Part shown: positions 54,034-62,555 of the stretch, one piece after another | How the letters are laid out: the number at the start of each line of letters is the position of its first letter | Numbering within the stretch: position 1 is the first letter of the stretch | Origin: Oleispira sp963933055 | Lineage (GTDB): Bacteria; Pseudomonadota; Gammaproteobacteria; Pseudomonadales; Oceanobacteraceae | Length of the DNA stretch: 64,000 nt | NCBI GenBank assembly: GCA_963933055.1 | Contig: CAWVSY010000010.1 | Span: 1-64,000, forward strand | Direction of reading: 5' to 3' | Made by a program: the position numbers and the translations under genes | Notes under the pieces: generated by a model | Told to the model about the DNA's origin: nothing | The model's database searches: none | Seen by the model: only the letters and a program-made list of their open reading frames with translations

Positions 54034-55164
54034 TTATTTAGGCATTAGGCACTGGTAAATAACAAATTTACTGTCACTGGCGAGTAGGTTGGTTTTCTTG
54101 AAATGTTTTTTAAGTACCGGTGCGTAAGGCAAGTGTCGATTAGCAATAACCAATAGCTGACCATTTTCATGGAGCTGTTTACGTGCTTGTTGAAACATGC
54201 GCTCAGCGGCTGCGGTAGATATGCGATTACCACTATGAAAAGGAGGGTTGCACAGTATGGTATCGGCACGTTCGGCAACGTTCAGCAAAGCATCGGTATG
54301 TTTGTAGTGAGCCGTGTGCACATTACGGGTTTCTAAATTGTGTTTGGCCGAAGCCAGTGCTAAAGAAGAGTCGTCACATAATACTAGGGTTAAATTAGAG
54401 GGATTATTTTGCTTAATGCAGGCGAGGGTCAGTAGTCCGTTGCCACAGCCTAGATCAATAACCGTGCCGCTAAGGTCGAGTTTATTAAGTTGTTGAATGA
54501 AAAACCGACTGCCAATGTCCATATGGTCGCGAGAGAATACGCCAGGTAAGGCATTCACATCTTTGCCATCGAGATCTTGATAACCTTTTAAAACATGCAG
54601 CTGCGGTAACGTTTCACCCAGCTTAAAGCTCATTAAGCGCGCTTTCTTTTTGATCGGGAATTGCGTGTAATCACGGTTGTTCGCTTCAAGCCATTTTAAC
54701 CATTTAACCGGAATGTGTTTTGACATGCCTGCAAGGTGTATTTGTATGCCACTGCCTAACTGTTCGTATGCCAGTTGAAGCCACCAGTGCAGCTGGTCGA
54801 ATGACTTTGGGCATTGTATCCAAACTGAATCGGTACCCTTAGGGAAAGAAGGCACGTCTTGATCAAGCATCGGATCCGTTTTATTGGAATCCGTTATTAG
54901 CTTTTCTAAATTGTTCTTGATCCCTTGTTGGCTGCAATAAGAATCGCACCAAGAGTATAAGCGGTTGATTGGTTGCTTATCTTGCTGTTGTAGATAACAG
55001 GTAAGTACTCCCCACTGATCATTGATAATAGCGGGGCATTCACCAAATTCAGCATTCTCTATCAGATACAGGTCGGCTGCATCCCAAGCTTGTTGAATAG
55101 TGCTACTTACTTTGGGATAGCAGTCGAGATCTAACGACAGGTCAGATACGGATAATAGCGCCAT
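54034..55164 (-). CDS. rlmG: rRNA guanine-N2 methyltransferase, RlmG type
   Basis: 376 residues, matching RlmG (about 378). The N-terminal half is a degenerate methyltransferase domain; the C-terminal half has the SAM motif VIDLGCGNGLLTL, an acidic loop LCDDSS, and the N6/N2-type catalytic motif CNPPFHSG. The end, LVIANRHLPYAPVLKKHFKKTNLLASDSKFVIY, matches RlmG better than RsmC. RlmG methylates 23S rRNA G1835. It lies three bases after the upstream basic-protein gene. Confidence 0.87.
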   Translation of the reverse strand: MALLSVSDLSLDLDCYPKVSSTIQQAWDAADLYLIENAEFGECPAIINDQWGVLTCYLQQQDKQPINRLYSWCDSYCSQQGIKNNLEKLITDSNKTDPMLDQDVPSFPKGTDSVWIQCPKSFDQLHWWLQLAYEQLGSGIQIHLAGMSKHIPVKWLKWLEANNRDYTQFPIKKKARLMSFKLGETLPQLHVLKGYQDLDGKDVNALPGVFSRDHMDIGSRFFIQQLNKLDLSGTVIDLGCGNGLLTLACIKQNNPSNLTLVLCDDSSLALASAKHNLETRNVHTAHYKHTDALLNVAERADTILCNPPFHSGNRISTAAAERMFQQARKQLHENGQLLVIANRHLPYAPVLKKHFKKTNLLASDSKFVIYQCLMPK

Positions 55165-55167
55165 AAA

Positions 55168-55572
55168 TTAATAGAAATCGTTAAAGTTTTTATTATCGAG
55201 TTGTGACAATAAATCGGGCTCTCTTTCTCTATCTTGCTCTTTCTTATCGTCTTCCGGTTTTGTTCTTGGCTTGGATTTACTTTTCGAATCGGCTTTCTTC
55301 TTAGATTCAGCTTTTTCAGCAATCCGTTTTTCAGCCAATGCCTTTTCAGCAGCGATTGCGGCTAATTTTTCAGCAGAAATAGGCTGTTGTTGCTTCTCAA
55401 TAGCCTCTGGATTTTCATCAAGAAACTTTTGATACACAGACTTAGGCTTGTTCTTGCCTTTAAGGTTGGAGGATTGGCGATCGGCGGTTGAGTCGCGTTT
55501 CAGCTTGCTAACACTGCCAGTTTTTACGCTGTGAATGCTTTTTAAGGAACGGGTCTTTTTTTTACGAGTCAT
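55168..55572 (-). CDS. Lysine-rich low-complexity protein
   Basis: This 134-residue, very basic protein begins MTRKKKTRSLKSIHSVKTGS. A helix of the type SAEKLAAIAAEKALAEKRIAEKAESKKK occupies the middle, and an acidic tail DLLSQLDNKNFNDFY ends it. It is probably a disordered or RNA/ribosome-associated protein; the position before rlmG and the basic N-terminus suggest an rRNA link. It recalls YihI (Der activator) only in composition. No clear ribosome-binding site. No family assigned. Confidence 0.6.
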   Translation of the reverse strand: MTRKKKTRSLKSIHSVKTGSVSKLKRDSTADRQSSNLKGKNKPKSVYQKFLDENPEAIEKQQQPISAEKLAAIAAEKALAEKRIAEKAESKKKADSKSKSKPRTKPEDDKKEQDREREPDLLSQLDNKNFNDFY

Positions 55573-55649
55573 GATATCGATTTTGTTTGATTATATAGTG
55601 GTCATTCTACCGCATATTGTGCTTTGATACACGATTTTGAGGGCAGTAA

Positions 55650-56603
55650 GTGAACTATTGGCAGCAATTAATTTTTGTCGGCTCGATTACCTTACCCGTT
55701 TTTTCTTTGGTCTTTATTGGAATATGGCTGAAGTGGCGTAAAAAAATCGATGATGCCTTCACTGCGAAAGCGTCGTACATCGTATTTAATCTAGCACTGC
55801 CAGTATTGATGTTCGCGGCCATTGTGCGCACGGACATTAGCCATATTGCCCGTTTCGAACTGGTATTCTTTGCCATGATAGCGGCTTTTCTCAGTTTTCT
55901 TATATTGTGGTTAGGTGCGCGCTATTTCTCATTGCGAGCGGATGAGCTGGGGGTATTTGTACAAGCGGGCTTTAGATCAAACTTGGGAATTTTGGGTTTG
56001 GCTTTTTGTGTGACGGCTTTTGGCGAGCCAGGTCTTGCGGTAGGGGCGGTACTGCTGGCGGTAGTGACCCCGCTTTATAATGTACTTTCGATTTATGCAT
56101 TAACGCATGCCGTATCGGAGCGGGCTGAGCTGAACTGGCCGTATTTGCTAAAAGATATCTTAAGCAATCCGCTCATTGTCGCTATTTTGTGTGCGCTTCC
56201 TCTGGCTTATTGGCAATGGCAGCCACCGGTGATTGTGATGCGGGGCATTGATTATTTAGCCGCGATGACATTGCCTTTGGCGCTTATTTGTATCGGCGGC
56301 TCCTTAAGTTTTAGTGCGTTGAAAGCACGTCAGGCATTATCTTGGATGGCCGTGCTGATTAAGTTGGTTGTATTGCCTGTGGCGGTAGGGGGCAGCGCTT
56401 ATGCGTTTGGGTTTAGAGGGGTAGAACTTGGCTGTTTGATTTTGATGTTTGCAAGCCCAACGGCTGCAGCCTCGTTTGTTATGGTTCGGTCAATTGGTGG
56501 TAATCACCAAATGGCGGCCAATATCATCGCATTAACAACACTTATATCACTATTTACTCTCAGTATCGCTATTTACCTATTAAAAGTGTTTGCCTTAATC
56601 TAA
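55650..56603 (+). CDS. AEC family (auxin efflux carrier) transporter
   Basis: This 317-residue protein has ten membrane segments, five in each half. The GTG start has GAGGG seven bases upstream. Signatures include ASYIVFNLALPVLMFAAIVRT, FRSNLGILGLAF, and the second half DYLAAMTLPLALICIGGSLSF and FASPTAAASFVMVRSIGGNHQMAANIIALTTLIS. The family exports organic acids or related compounds; the substrate is unknown. It is divergent from the rlmG operon. Confidence 0.9.
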   Translation: MNYWQQLIFVGSITLPVFSLVFIGIWLKWRKKIDDAFTAKASYIVFNLALPVLMFAAIVRTDISHIARFELVFFAMIAAFLSFLILWLGARYFSLRADELGVFVQAGFRSNLGILGLAFCVTAFGEPGLAVGAVLLAVVTPLYNVLSIYALTHAVSERAELNWPYLLKDILSNPLIVAILCALPLAYWQWQPPVIVMRGIDYLAAMTLPLALICIGGSLSFSALKARQALSWMAVLIKLVVLPVAVGGSAYAFGFRGVELGCLILMFASPTAAASFVMVRSIGGNHQMAANIIALTTLISLFTLSIAIYLLKVFALI

Positions 56604-56663
56604 TAGATGGTGAAAAATAACTAAGCATTCAACAGGTATAAAAATAATGATTGAGAGGCAGTG

Positions 56664-57611
56664 ATGGCGCAGACTAAGCGTTTTTTAGTGTACGTCGCAT
56701 CAAACCATGCCGGTTTAGAAGCTGAGCGTTATGAAGTAACCAGGCAATTGGCTCGCATGGGTATTCTTACCTGCGGCTTTCCTTGTCGTGAAGATACTTC
56801 GCCTTATGATTGGAATCTGGCGCGTTCTCAGATTGAAGATGCTGACTTATTCCTTATGATTCTAGGTGACGACTATGGCCCAGTGGCACCCACGGGCATA
56901 AGCTATTTGCACCGAGAATTTGTGCATGCGCAGCATTTATCGAAACCTGTTTTGTCTTTCATGAAAAATTCATTACCGTCCCAGATTCAAACGGAAGCCC
57001 ATCGACGTCTTGCGGGTTTCCATGGTGTTATTTCAAAAACCAGTTTTCGCCTTTGGCATTTAAGAGAAGAATTGTTGTCTCATGTTAAAACAGCCGTGGT
57101 TAATGCGTTAACTAATAAAGCGGGTGGCTGGCAAAAATTGGCGGGGACAGAAGAGGTTCCTTTAGATATTCCTGTCGTTGAGGCTCCTGCTAAGGGCGAT
57201 AATAAACAATGGCTTTTGCAATCAAGACAAATGATTCGTTTGCAATTGTCGGCCAAAGTATACGAAGCGGGTAATAATACACTGGAAGAAATAGCCGTAT
57301 CCTTACGTTGGGATGCTATTTTTGTATGTGTTGCCCGATTAATGGCTTCTGCGGCTAGCGAAGAGAAGTTACGTGCGGCCTTAGAGAATTTGGCCGCGGC
57401 TGAAGTAAGGCAGCGTTTATTGCAGCAGCATCCTTCTGCTCATGCTGTCGATGATATTCGCATTAATCGAGTTCAGTTTGGTGAGCTGGTTAAGCAATGG
57501 CAGGAACACAATTTGATTGTGAAGAAGAATGCTTCCGGTCGAGATGCTTGGAAGTTATCGGCGCAAGGTATGTCACGGTTATTGGCTACCAGCAGTCAGA
57601 AAACAGCCTAA
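56664..57611 (+). CDS. DUF4062 protein with predicted winged-helix C-terminus
   Basis: 315 residues from the ATG at 56664 with GAGAGGC upstream. The DUF4062 domain (about 1-125) has VYVASNHAGLEAERYEV, the acidic SQIEDADLFLMILGDDYG and GISYLHREFVHAQHLSKPVLSFM. This fold is related to TIR/SEFIR-type domains. Residues about 185-305 are helical and end with a winged-helix-like GELVKQWQEHNLIVKKNASGRDAWKLSAQG. The domain is usual at the N-terminus of NTPase or NLR-like proteins, but here it has no NTPase. It may be a signalling or stress protein; the function is unknown. Confidence 0.82.
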   Translation: MAQTKRFLVYVASNHAGLEAERYEVTRQLARMGILTCGFPCREDTSPYDWNLARSQIEDADLFLMILGDDYGPVAPTGISYLHREFVHAQHLSKPVLSFMKNSLPSQIQTEAHRRLAGFHGVISKTSFRLWHLREELLSHVKTAVVNALTNKAGGWQKLAGTEEVPLDIPVVEAPAKGDNKQWLLQSRQMIRLQLSAKVYEAGNNTLEEIAVSLRWDAIFVCVARLMASAASEEKLRAALENLAAAEVRQRLLQQHPSAHAVDDIRINRVQFGELVKQWQEHNLIVKKNASGRDAWKLSAQGMSRLLATSSQKTA

Positions 57612-57629
57612 CTAGACTATTGGCTGTTT
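57601..57629. terminator. Bidirectional terminator hairpin, DUF4062/arsR
   Basis: AAACAGCC (57601-57608) pairs perfectly with GGCTGTTT (57622-57629); it covers the DUF4062 stop codon and ends at the arsR stop. Confidence 0.65.
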
Positions 57630-57963
57630 ATTGCGCACCGGATAGCAATGACTGCTTATGTTCTATTTCATCTCTCATGCTATTACACACGGTATCGCAC
57701 AATGCAAAAATATAAGGTGCAGAAATACTGAAGTAGGCCATATTACCTTCTTGGCGTCTGCTAACCATGCTGTGGTTGCGTAAGCTTGCAAGGTGTTTTG
57801 ATATGTTAGGTTGAGATGCGCCAACTCGATTGACCAGTTCGCCAACACTGCATTCGCCTTGCTGCAATTCATGTAAGATTCGCAATCGCATAGGATCTGC
57901 TAATAAACGGAAACGCTGAGCAACAAGCTCAAGCATTTCAGGAGTCATTTCAACCATTATCAT
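57628..57963 (-). CDS. ArsR/SmtB family transcriptional regulator
   Basis: This 111-residue winged-helix protein has RFRLLADPMRLRILHELQQGECSVGELV, recognition helix region GASQPNISKHLASLRNHSMVSRR and wing QEGNMAYFSI. Cysteines occur in QGECSV and LCDTVCNS, possible metal or redox sensor ligands. The operator-like palindrome just upstream suggests self-repression. No obvious target gene is adjacent besides the divergent apbE 250 bp away. Confidence 0.92.
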   Translation of the reverse strand: MIMVEMTPEMLELVAQRFRLLADPMRLRILHELQQGECSVGELVNRVGASQPNISKHLASLRNHSMVSRRQEGNMAYFSISAPYIFALCDTVCNSMRDEIEHKQSLLSGAQ

Positions 57964-57967
57964 TTCT

Positions 57968-57990
57968 CAATATATCAATTGATCTATATT
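57968..57990. promoter_or_regulatory. Likely ArsR operator
   Basis: ATATATCAATTGATCTATAT contains a perfect 10-bp core (ATCAATTGAT, 57974-57983) with near-symmetric AT flanks. It starts five bases upstream of the arsR start codon, a typical autoregulatory site. Confidence 0.65.
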
Positions 57991-58168
57991 AAACTAAATT
58001 AAAAGAAATCCCTATGCCTTGTTTCATATAGGCAAGCGTTGGATGTAGGTAAGTGTTGAATATAGAAAAGGGTCTTAGAGGGGGTGAGCGAAAATAATTA
58101 CCATTAATGACATGGCTAGGCATGGGTTCGCAAATCACAATCCGTTATACTAGGAGCCAGTCGTTTCG

Positions 58169-58199
58169 TTTTATGTTTCATTTCATTTTTATGTTTCAT
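58169..58199. repeat. Direct repeat upstream of apbE
   Basis: TTTTATGTTTCAT occurs at 58169-58181 and at 58187-58199, period 18 bp, directly before the apbE ribosome-binding site. Confidence 0.6.
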
Positions 58200-58215
58200 G
58201 TAAGGTTAGTATGCT

Positions 58216-59259
58216 TTGAAAGCTTCTCTTTTCATTAATGTCTTTATTCTAATAGCCTTTACATCATTTCTAAGTGGCTGCAGCGAACCTCAGGTCGTGA
58301 GTAAAATCTCAGGGCCAACCATGGGGACGCAATATCACATTAGCTGGGTCGCTACGACCACCAATAGCAGCGCCATTTTAGCCGAGCGTGATCGGGTTAA
58401 AAGCTTGGTTGACCAGCTGCTGATCGATTTCAATAAAAGTATGTCTACTTACGACCCAGAATCGGAATTATCGATCCTTAATACGCAATACACGGCTAAC
58501 TGGCAAACAATCAGTAAAGACCTTTATCGCGTATTAACAATGGCAATGACCGTGAATCAGCAATCTCATGGCGCTTTTGATGTTACGGTAGGGCCTTTAG
58601 TGAATCTTTGGGGGTTTGGTCCAAACAAAGCAAATGATCATGTGCCAGCGCAAGCCGCCATTCAAGAGCGTTTGTCGCTGGTGGGCTCTGACGCGATCAG
58701 TTTGCGCCATCAGGAAGGAAAACCGCAGTTGCAGTTGGCCGCAAAGCGCTACATTGATCTATCAGCGATTGCCAAAGGGGATGCCGTTGATGTGCTAGGG
58801 CTTTTGCTTCAGCAACAGGGGATTACTAACTATTTAGTAGAAGTCGGTGGGGAAATTATTGCTCATGGTACTAAGCCCGATCATGCCCCTTGGCGGATAG
58901 CGATTGAAGCGCCAAATGATGAGGGTCGCAGTGTGCAAATAATTATACCGTTATCTAAAATGGGCATAGCCACATCCGGCGACTACCGTAATTATTTTGA
59001 ACAAGATGGCCAGCGCTTTTCTCATACAATTGATGGCCGTACGGGGTATCCTGTGAAGCATAGGCTTGCATCCGTTTCGGTATTGCACGAGTCTGTGGCG
59101 ATGGCCGATGCTTGGGCAACCGCCTTAACGGTATTAGGCGCGGAAGCTGGGTTGAGTTTGGCAGAAGAACATAATTTGGCCGTTTATTTTATTGTTCGTG
59201 GTGATCAAGGTTTTGAACAATATTCAAGCAGCCATTTTGAGCAATTAAGACTAGAATAA
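58216..59259 (+). CDS. apbE: FAD:protein FMN transferase ApbE
   Basis: This 347-residue lipoprotein (lipobox LSGC near residue 22) starts at a TTG with AAGG ten bases upstream; the signal peptide beginning there supports it. ApbE motifs: GPTMGTQYHISW, KSMSTYDPESELS, DLSAIAKGDAVD (Mg/FAD region), GEIIAHG, SHTIDGRTGYPVKH and MADAWATAL. It transfers FMN covalently to NqrB/NqrC-type subunits. It is followed by nqrM, but nqrA-F are absent from the window. Confidence 0.93.
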   Translation: MKASLFINVFILIAFTSFLSGCSEPQVVSKISGPTMGTQYHISWVATTTNSSAILAERDRVKSLVDQLLIDFNKSMSTYDPESELSILNTQYTANWQTISKDLYRVLTMAMTVNQQSHGAFDVTVGPLVNLWGFGPNKANDHVPAQAAIQERLSLVGSDAISLRHQEGKPQLQLAAKRYIDLSAIAKGDAVDVLGLLLQQQGITNYLVEVGGEIIAHGTKPDHAPWRIAIEAPNDEGRSVQIIIPLSKMGIATSGDYRNYFEQDGQRFSHTIDGRTGYPVKHRLASVSVLHESVAMADAWATALTVLGAEAGLSLAEEHNLAVYFIVRGDQGFEQYSSSHFEQLRLE

Positions 59260-59286
59260 CTTTGTATTAGAGCAAAAGAGGTGTGT

Positions 59287-59526
59287 ATGACAACATTATT
59301 GATCGTTTTTAGTGTGATGGTGCTTTTTATCGTTTTTATGTCGGTCGGGTTATTGCTAGGAGGCAAGCCGATTAGTGGTTCTTGTGGCGGCATGTCAGCG
59401 GTAGGAATGAAAGGTGCGTGTGATGTTTGTGGTGGTGATTTGCAAAAATGTGAATCTAATAAAGACCCAATTCGTCAAGAAGCCGAAGACTTATTTTATG
59501 ACGCTTCTAAAAAAGCCGATAAGTAA
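59287..59526 (+). CDS. nqrM: Na+-NQR maturation protein NqrM
   Basis: 79 residues from the ATG at 59287; GAGG lies upstream, and a GTG at 59281 is less likely. One N-terminal membrane helix (LLIVFSVMVLFIVFMSVGLLLGG) is followed by four conserved cysteines (SGSCGG, GACDVCGG, KCES), the pattern of NqrM. It is thought to deliver iron for the NqrD/NqrE centre. Pairs with apbE, 27 bases upstream. Confidence 0.92.
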   Translation: MTTLLIVFSVMVLFIVFMSVGLLLGGKPISGSCGGMSAVGMKGACDVCGGDLQKCESNKDPIRQEAEDLFYDASKKADK

Positions 59527-59717
59527 CTCTGTATTAGCAATTCTGTATAAGCGTTTGCACTGCGTTATTTGTTACTAAATAGATAAGGTGTATATAGTGT
59601 TTAAGTCATCGTGCAGTTGGTTGGCCTATAACCTATAATTATTAGCAACAACAATATATCAAAAATAAAGTAATCAAAATCACATGAGTGATTATAGCCA
59701 TAGGGGCGGAATGTAGG

Positions 59718-61112
59718 ATGGCAGATTTCCATTACGACGTAGTAATTATCGGGTCAGGTCCAGCGGGAGAAGGCGCAGCAATGAACGCTGCGAAAAAAGG
59801 AAAGAAGGTTGCGGTCGTTGAAAATCGTAATATGGTTGGGGGCAACTGTACCCACCTTGGTACCATACCTTCAAAAGCGTTGCGTCATTCTGTTAAGCAA
59901 ATTATTCAATTCAATACCAATCCGATGTTTCGCGACATTGGTGATCCAAGATGGTTTTCGTTTCCGCAAGTTCTTCGTAATGCTGAAGAAGTCATTGCCA
60001 AGCAAGTTAAAGTTCGCACTGAGTTCTACGGTCGAAATCGTGTCAGCCTGTATACTGGGGAAGCGAAGTTCATCGACCCTAATACCATTGATGTCTTAAC
60101 GCCGCTTTCAACCAATCACATTCGCTTGCACGCGGAAAAGATTGTTATCGCAACGGGCTCTAGCCCATGGCGTCCAGATAACATCGATTTCACTCATGAT
60201 CGTGTTTATGACTCCGATACTATTTTGAGCCTTGAGCATACGCCACGCACCATGATTATTTATGGCGCCGGTGTTATTGGTTGTGAATACGCATCCATCT
60301 TTTCTGGTCTAGGGGTAAAGGTTGATTTGATTCACCCTGGTGATCGTTTACTGAATTTCTTAGATGATGAAATTTCTGATGCGTTGAGCTATCACTTACG
60401 TGATAAGGGCGCATTAATTCGCCATAACGAAGATTTTGACTCCGTCGAAGTGAACGATAAGTTCGTTACTTTGAAAATGAAATCGGGCAAGAAAGTAAAA
60501 GCCGATGCATTTTTGTGGGCGGCAGGGCGTTCAGGGAATACCGAAGGTCTTGGCTTAGAAAATACTGGGTTGTCTGCTAATTCACGGGGTCAGTTGGATG
60601 TTGACCACAGCTATCGAACCGCTGTCGATCACATTTATGCGATTGGGGATGTGATTGGTTGGCCAGCTTTAGCTTCAGCGGCCTACGATCAAGGTCGTGC
60701 AGCCGCTGCTGATATAACCGATATGGAAGATTTCCGTTATGTCAGCGAAGTGCCTACCGGAATTTATACCATTCCAGAGATTAGCTCGGTAGGTAAAAAT
60801 GAACGTGAATTAACAGAAGCTAAAGTTCCTTATGAAGTAGGGCAAGCATTCTTTAAAAACATCGCTCGTGCTCAAATTACACACGAAGGCGTTGGGATGC
60901 TGAAAATCTTATTTCATCGTGATACTTTGGAGCTGTTGGGTGTTCATTGCTTTGGTGACCAGGCGGCAGAAATTGTACACATTGGTCAGGCGATCATGAG
61001 CCAAAAAGGGGAAGGGAATACGTTGAAGTATTTCGTTAATACCACCTTTAACTATCCAACAATGGCAGAAGCGTATCGTATTGCTGCGTTGAATGGATTG
61101 AATAAGCTTTAA
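59718..61112 (+). CDS. sthA: Soluble pyridine nucleotide transhydrogenase SthA
   Basis: 464 residues from the ATG at 59718 (upstream TTG rejected; E. coli SthA is 466). FAD motif YDVVIIGSGPAGEGAAMNA is followed by GGNCTHLGTIPSKALRH with a single Cys (C44) instead of the redox CxxxxC pair, as in SthA. The NAD-binding GAGVIGCEYASIFSGLGV and the dimer domain with TGIYTIPEISSVG and HCFGDQAAEIVHIGQ follow. It balances NADPH and NADH in the cytosol. The REPIN at 61121 follows directly. Confidence 0.95.
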   Translation: MADFHYDVVIIGSGPAGEGAAMNAAKKGKKVAVVENRNMVGGNCTHLGTIPSKALRHSVKQIIQFNTNPMFRDIGDPRWFSFPQVLRNAEEVIAKQVKVRTEFYGRNRVSLYTGEAKFIDPNTIDVLTPLSTNHIRLHAEKIVIATGSSPWRPDNIDFTHDRVYDSDTILSLEHTPRTMIIYGAGVIGCEYASIFSGLGVKVDLIHPGDRLLNFLDDEISDALSYHLRDKGALIRHNEDFDSVEVNDKFVTLKMKSGKKVKADAFLWAAGRSGNTEGLGLENTGLSANSRGQLDVDHSYRTAVDHIYAIGDVIGWPALASAAYDQGRAAAADITDMEDFRYVSEVPTGIYTIPEISSVGKNERELTEAKVPYEVGQAFFKNIARAQITHEGVGMLKILFHRDTLELLGVHCFGDQAAEIVHIGQAIMSQKGEGNTLKYFVNTTFNYPTMAEAYRIAALNGLNKL

Positions 61113-61120
61113 GATACAGA

Positions 61121-61174
61121 GTAGATCGTACTTTAGTCCGACAAGTATCCAGTCGGGCTAAAGCCGCGACCTAC
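61121..61174. repeat. REPIN: two inverted GTAG-type REP sequences
   Basis: A REP-like unit starting GTAGATCG (61121-61142) and an inverted unit ending CGACCTAC (61152-61174) flank a 9-nt spacer. Both share the core CTTTAG..CCGAC. They start with GTAG, the signature of REPs mobilised by RAYT transposases. It lies directly after sthA and before the Tus-like gene's end. A third copy is at 63691. Confidence 0.75.
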
Positions 61175-61194
61175 ATATAATCTTTAATCCTTCG

Positions 61195-62103
61195 TCAAAG
61201 ATATCGATGCACGCGCAAGCTCGGCAAAAACATCTCTTCGCAAATTTTAAAATCGTTTCTCGCTATTCGGGTTCTAGCCGCAGGCGGCTGTTCTTCTATC
61301 TGATTATATTTCGGCAATAATGGGCTGCCTTCTTGCGGCACTAATAAAGGCAATGACACATTCATCGCTTTACGAATCGTTTCGCTATGACCTTTTTCAT
61401 CTTGTAATTTATAAACCAAATTCGCTCTCACCACAGGTACTTGCGTTTGAATTTGAGCTAAAATTTCATGCTCTGGTAGGGTATGCAGTTTTTGTAACTG
61501 TTGCTGTATGTGAGATTTCTCTTCCCCCATCGCCAATAATTTTGCTTCAGCTTGTGCAACTGTTAATTTTTTAATGCTGCGACCATTGCTATACCAAGTA
61601 AAACCAATTTTTTCAGGGCGATGAGGCAATATAGGAATGTGCCTATACAGCTGCTTTAAATGAATTCGCCCAAGGCCCGTATAATAAAGTTGATTACGTA
61701 AGGTTTTGTGGCGTGTATTTAATTGGGCTTTTTGACTCAGCCAAAAATCTTTATCTGTTTTTTGGATTTTCTGTACCAGCATTTTAAAGCTATCTTTGCT
61801 TGTATTGATCTCTTTGGCTAGCGTAATCATTTCTTCGGTTGCCATGACAAAGCCATAACAACTGCGAGTTTCTCTGCCGTCTTGCTGGTCTTTGTACCAA
61901 ATATCTTGGTAATAACTGCGTGCTTTTTTAATCGGATCGAGTGACTGTTCGCATTCAGCCAGCGCAACCCAGCATTTGGGCTGTTGCTGGCTAAGCAAAT
62001 CACAAAATTTCGACAAACCAAAAGCGAGAGTATCAAAAGCCGCTACAAGCTCTGTGCTTTGTACAGAATTCAAAGGCGGGCTTGAAGCATCGTAAGAGCT
62101 CAT
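61195..62103 (-). CDS. tus: Tus-family replication terminus site-binding protein
   Basis: This 302-residue basic protein resembles E. coli Tus (309). The middle part, YRHIPILPHRPEKIGFTWYSNGRSIKKLTVAQAEAKL, aligns with Tus [35 protein letters not shown], and the end FLPSLRVHRYL with Tus IIPRLHLYVAD. Residues about 230-290 keep a Tus-like LPLLVPQEGSPLLPKY segment. Tus binds Ter sites and blocks replication forks from one side. The N-terminal 110 residues are less similar. I found no clear Ter site next to the gene. It overlaps the TerB-like gene by four bases. Confidence 0.78.
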   Translation of the reverse strand: MSSYDASSPPLNSVQSTELVAAFDTLAFGLSKFCDLLSQQQPKCWVALAECEQSLDPIKKARSYYQDIWYKDQQDGRETRSCYGFVMATEEMITLAKEINTSKDSFKMLVQKIQKTDKDFWLSQKAQLNTRHKTLRNQLYYTGLGRIHLKQLYRHIPILPHRPEKIGFTWYSNGRSIKKLTVAQAEAKLLAMGEEKSHIQQQLQKLHTLPEHEILAQIQTQVPVVRANLVYKLQDEKGHSETIRKAMNVSLPLLVPQEGSPLLPKYNQIEEQPPAARTRIARNDFKICEEMFLPSLRVHRYL

Positions 62104-62531
62104 GGTTTGATTTTATTTCTAGTTTGTATGAAGTCGCTGTGAGAAACATATAATAAATCGGCGATACGACGAATCATATGCTCTTCATATTTATCTAGCT
62201 GCTTATCGCTATAAGCGACCTTCCATAGAGACTCGATTAAATTTATTTTCTCTTCAGCGCTGTAACTTTCATTAATCACGGCGGTGAATTGAAACAAATC
62301 AGACGCTTCATGAACCTTTTGTTTTGCCGTCGCCAAGAGTTCGCTAGCAACTTCTTCTGTAATAAAAAGCGTTTCGAATAAAATACTTTTTATTGTTTCA
62401 GATTCTGCATCCGACAAATCATTATCGGCGTTCATTATTTCTACTAATAACGCTGCCGCGGCTAACTCAGGCTTATGGCTTTGAGTTGTTTCTTCTTGCT
62501 GCTGAAAAAAAGCTAATAATTTATTGAGCAT
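62100..62531 (-). CDS. TerB-fold (tellurite resistance TerB family) protein
   Basis: This 143-residue all-helical acidic protein has the TerB pattern: AAAALLVEIMNADNDLSDAESETIKSIL (first half) and LIESLWKVAYSDKQLDKYEEHMIRRIADLLYV (second half), with the acidic D/E metal-binding sites. AAGAGG precedes the ATG. It overlaps the Tus-like gene (ATGA), so the two are coupled. A link between a TerB-fold protein and a replication-terminus protein is not something I know; the tellurite name says nothing about function here. Confidence 0.88.
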   Translation of the reverse strand: MLNKLLAFFQQQEETTQSHKPELAAAALLVEIMNADNDLSDAESETIKSILFETLFITEEVASELLATAKQKVHEASDLFQFTAVINESYSAEEKINLIESLWKVAYSDKQLDKYEEHMIRRIADLLYVSHSDFIQTRNKIKP

Positions 62532-62555
62532 ATTGACCTCTTGTTAGAATTTTCT

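Noticed and set aside
61480..61510. TTTTTGTAACTGTTG in the Tus-like gene as a Ter site
   Set aside because: It lacks the G-TTGTAAC core and the flanking consensus of Ter sites.
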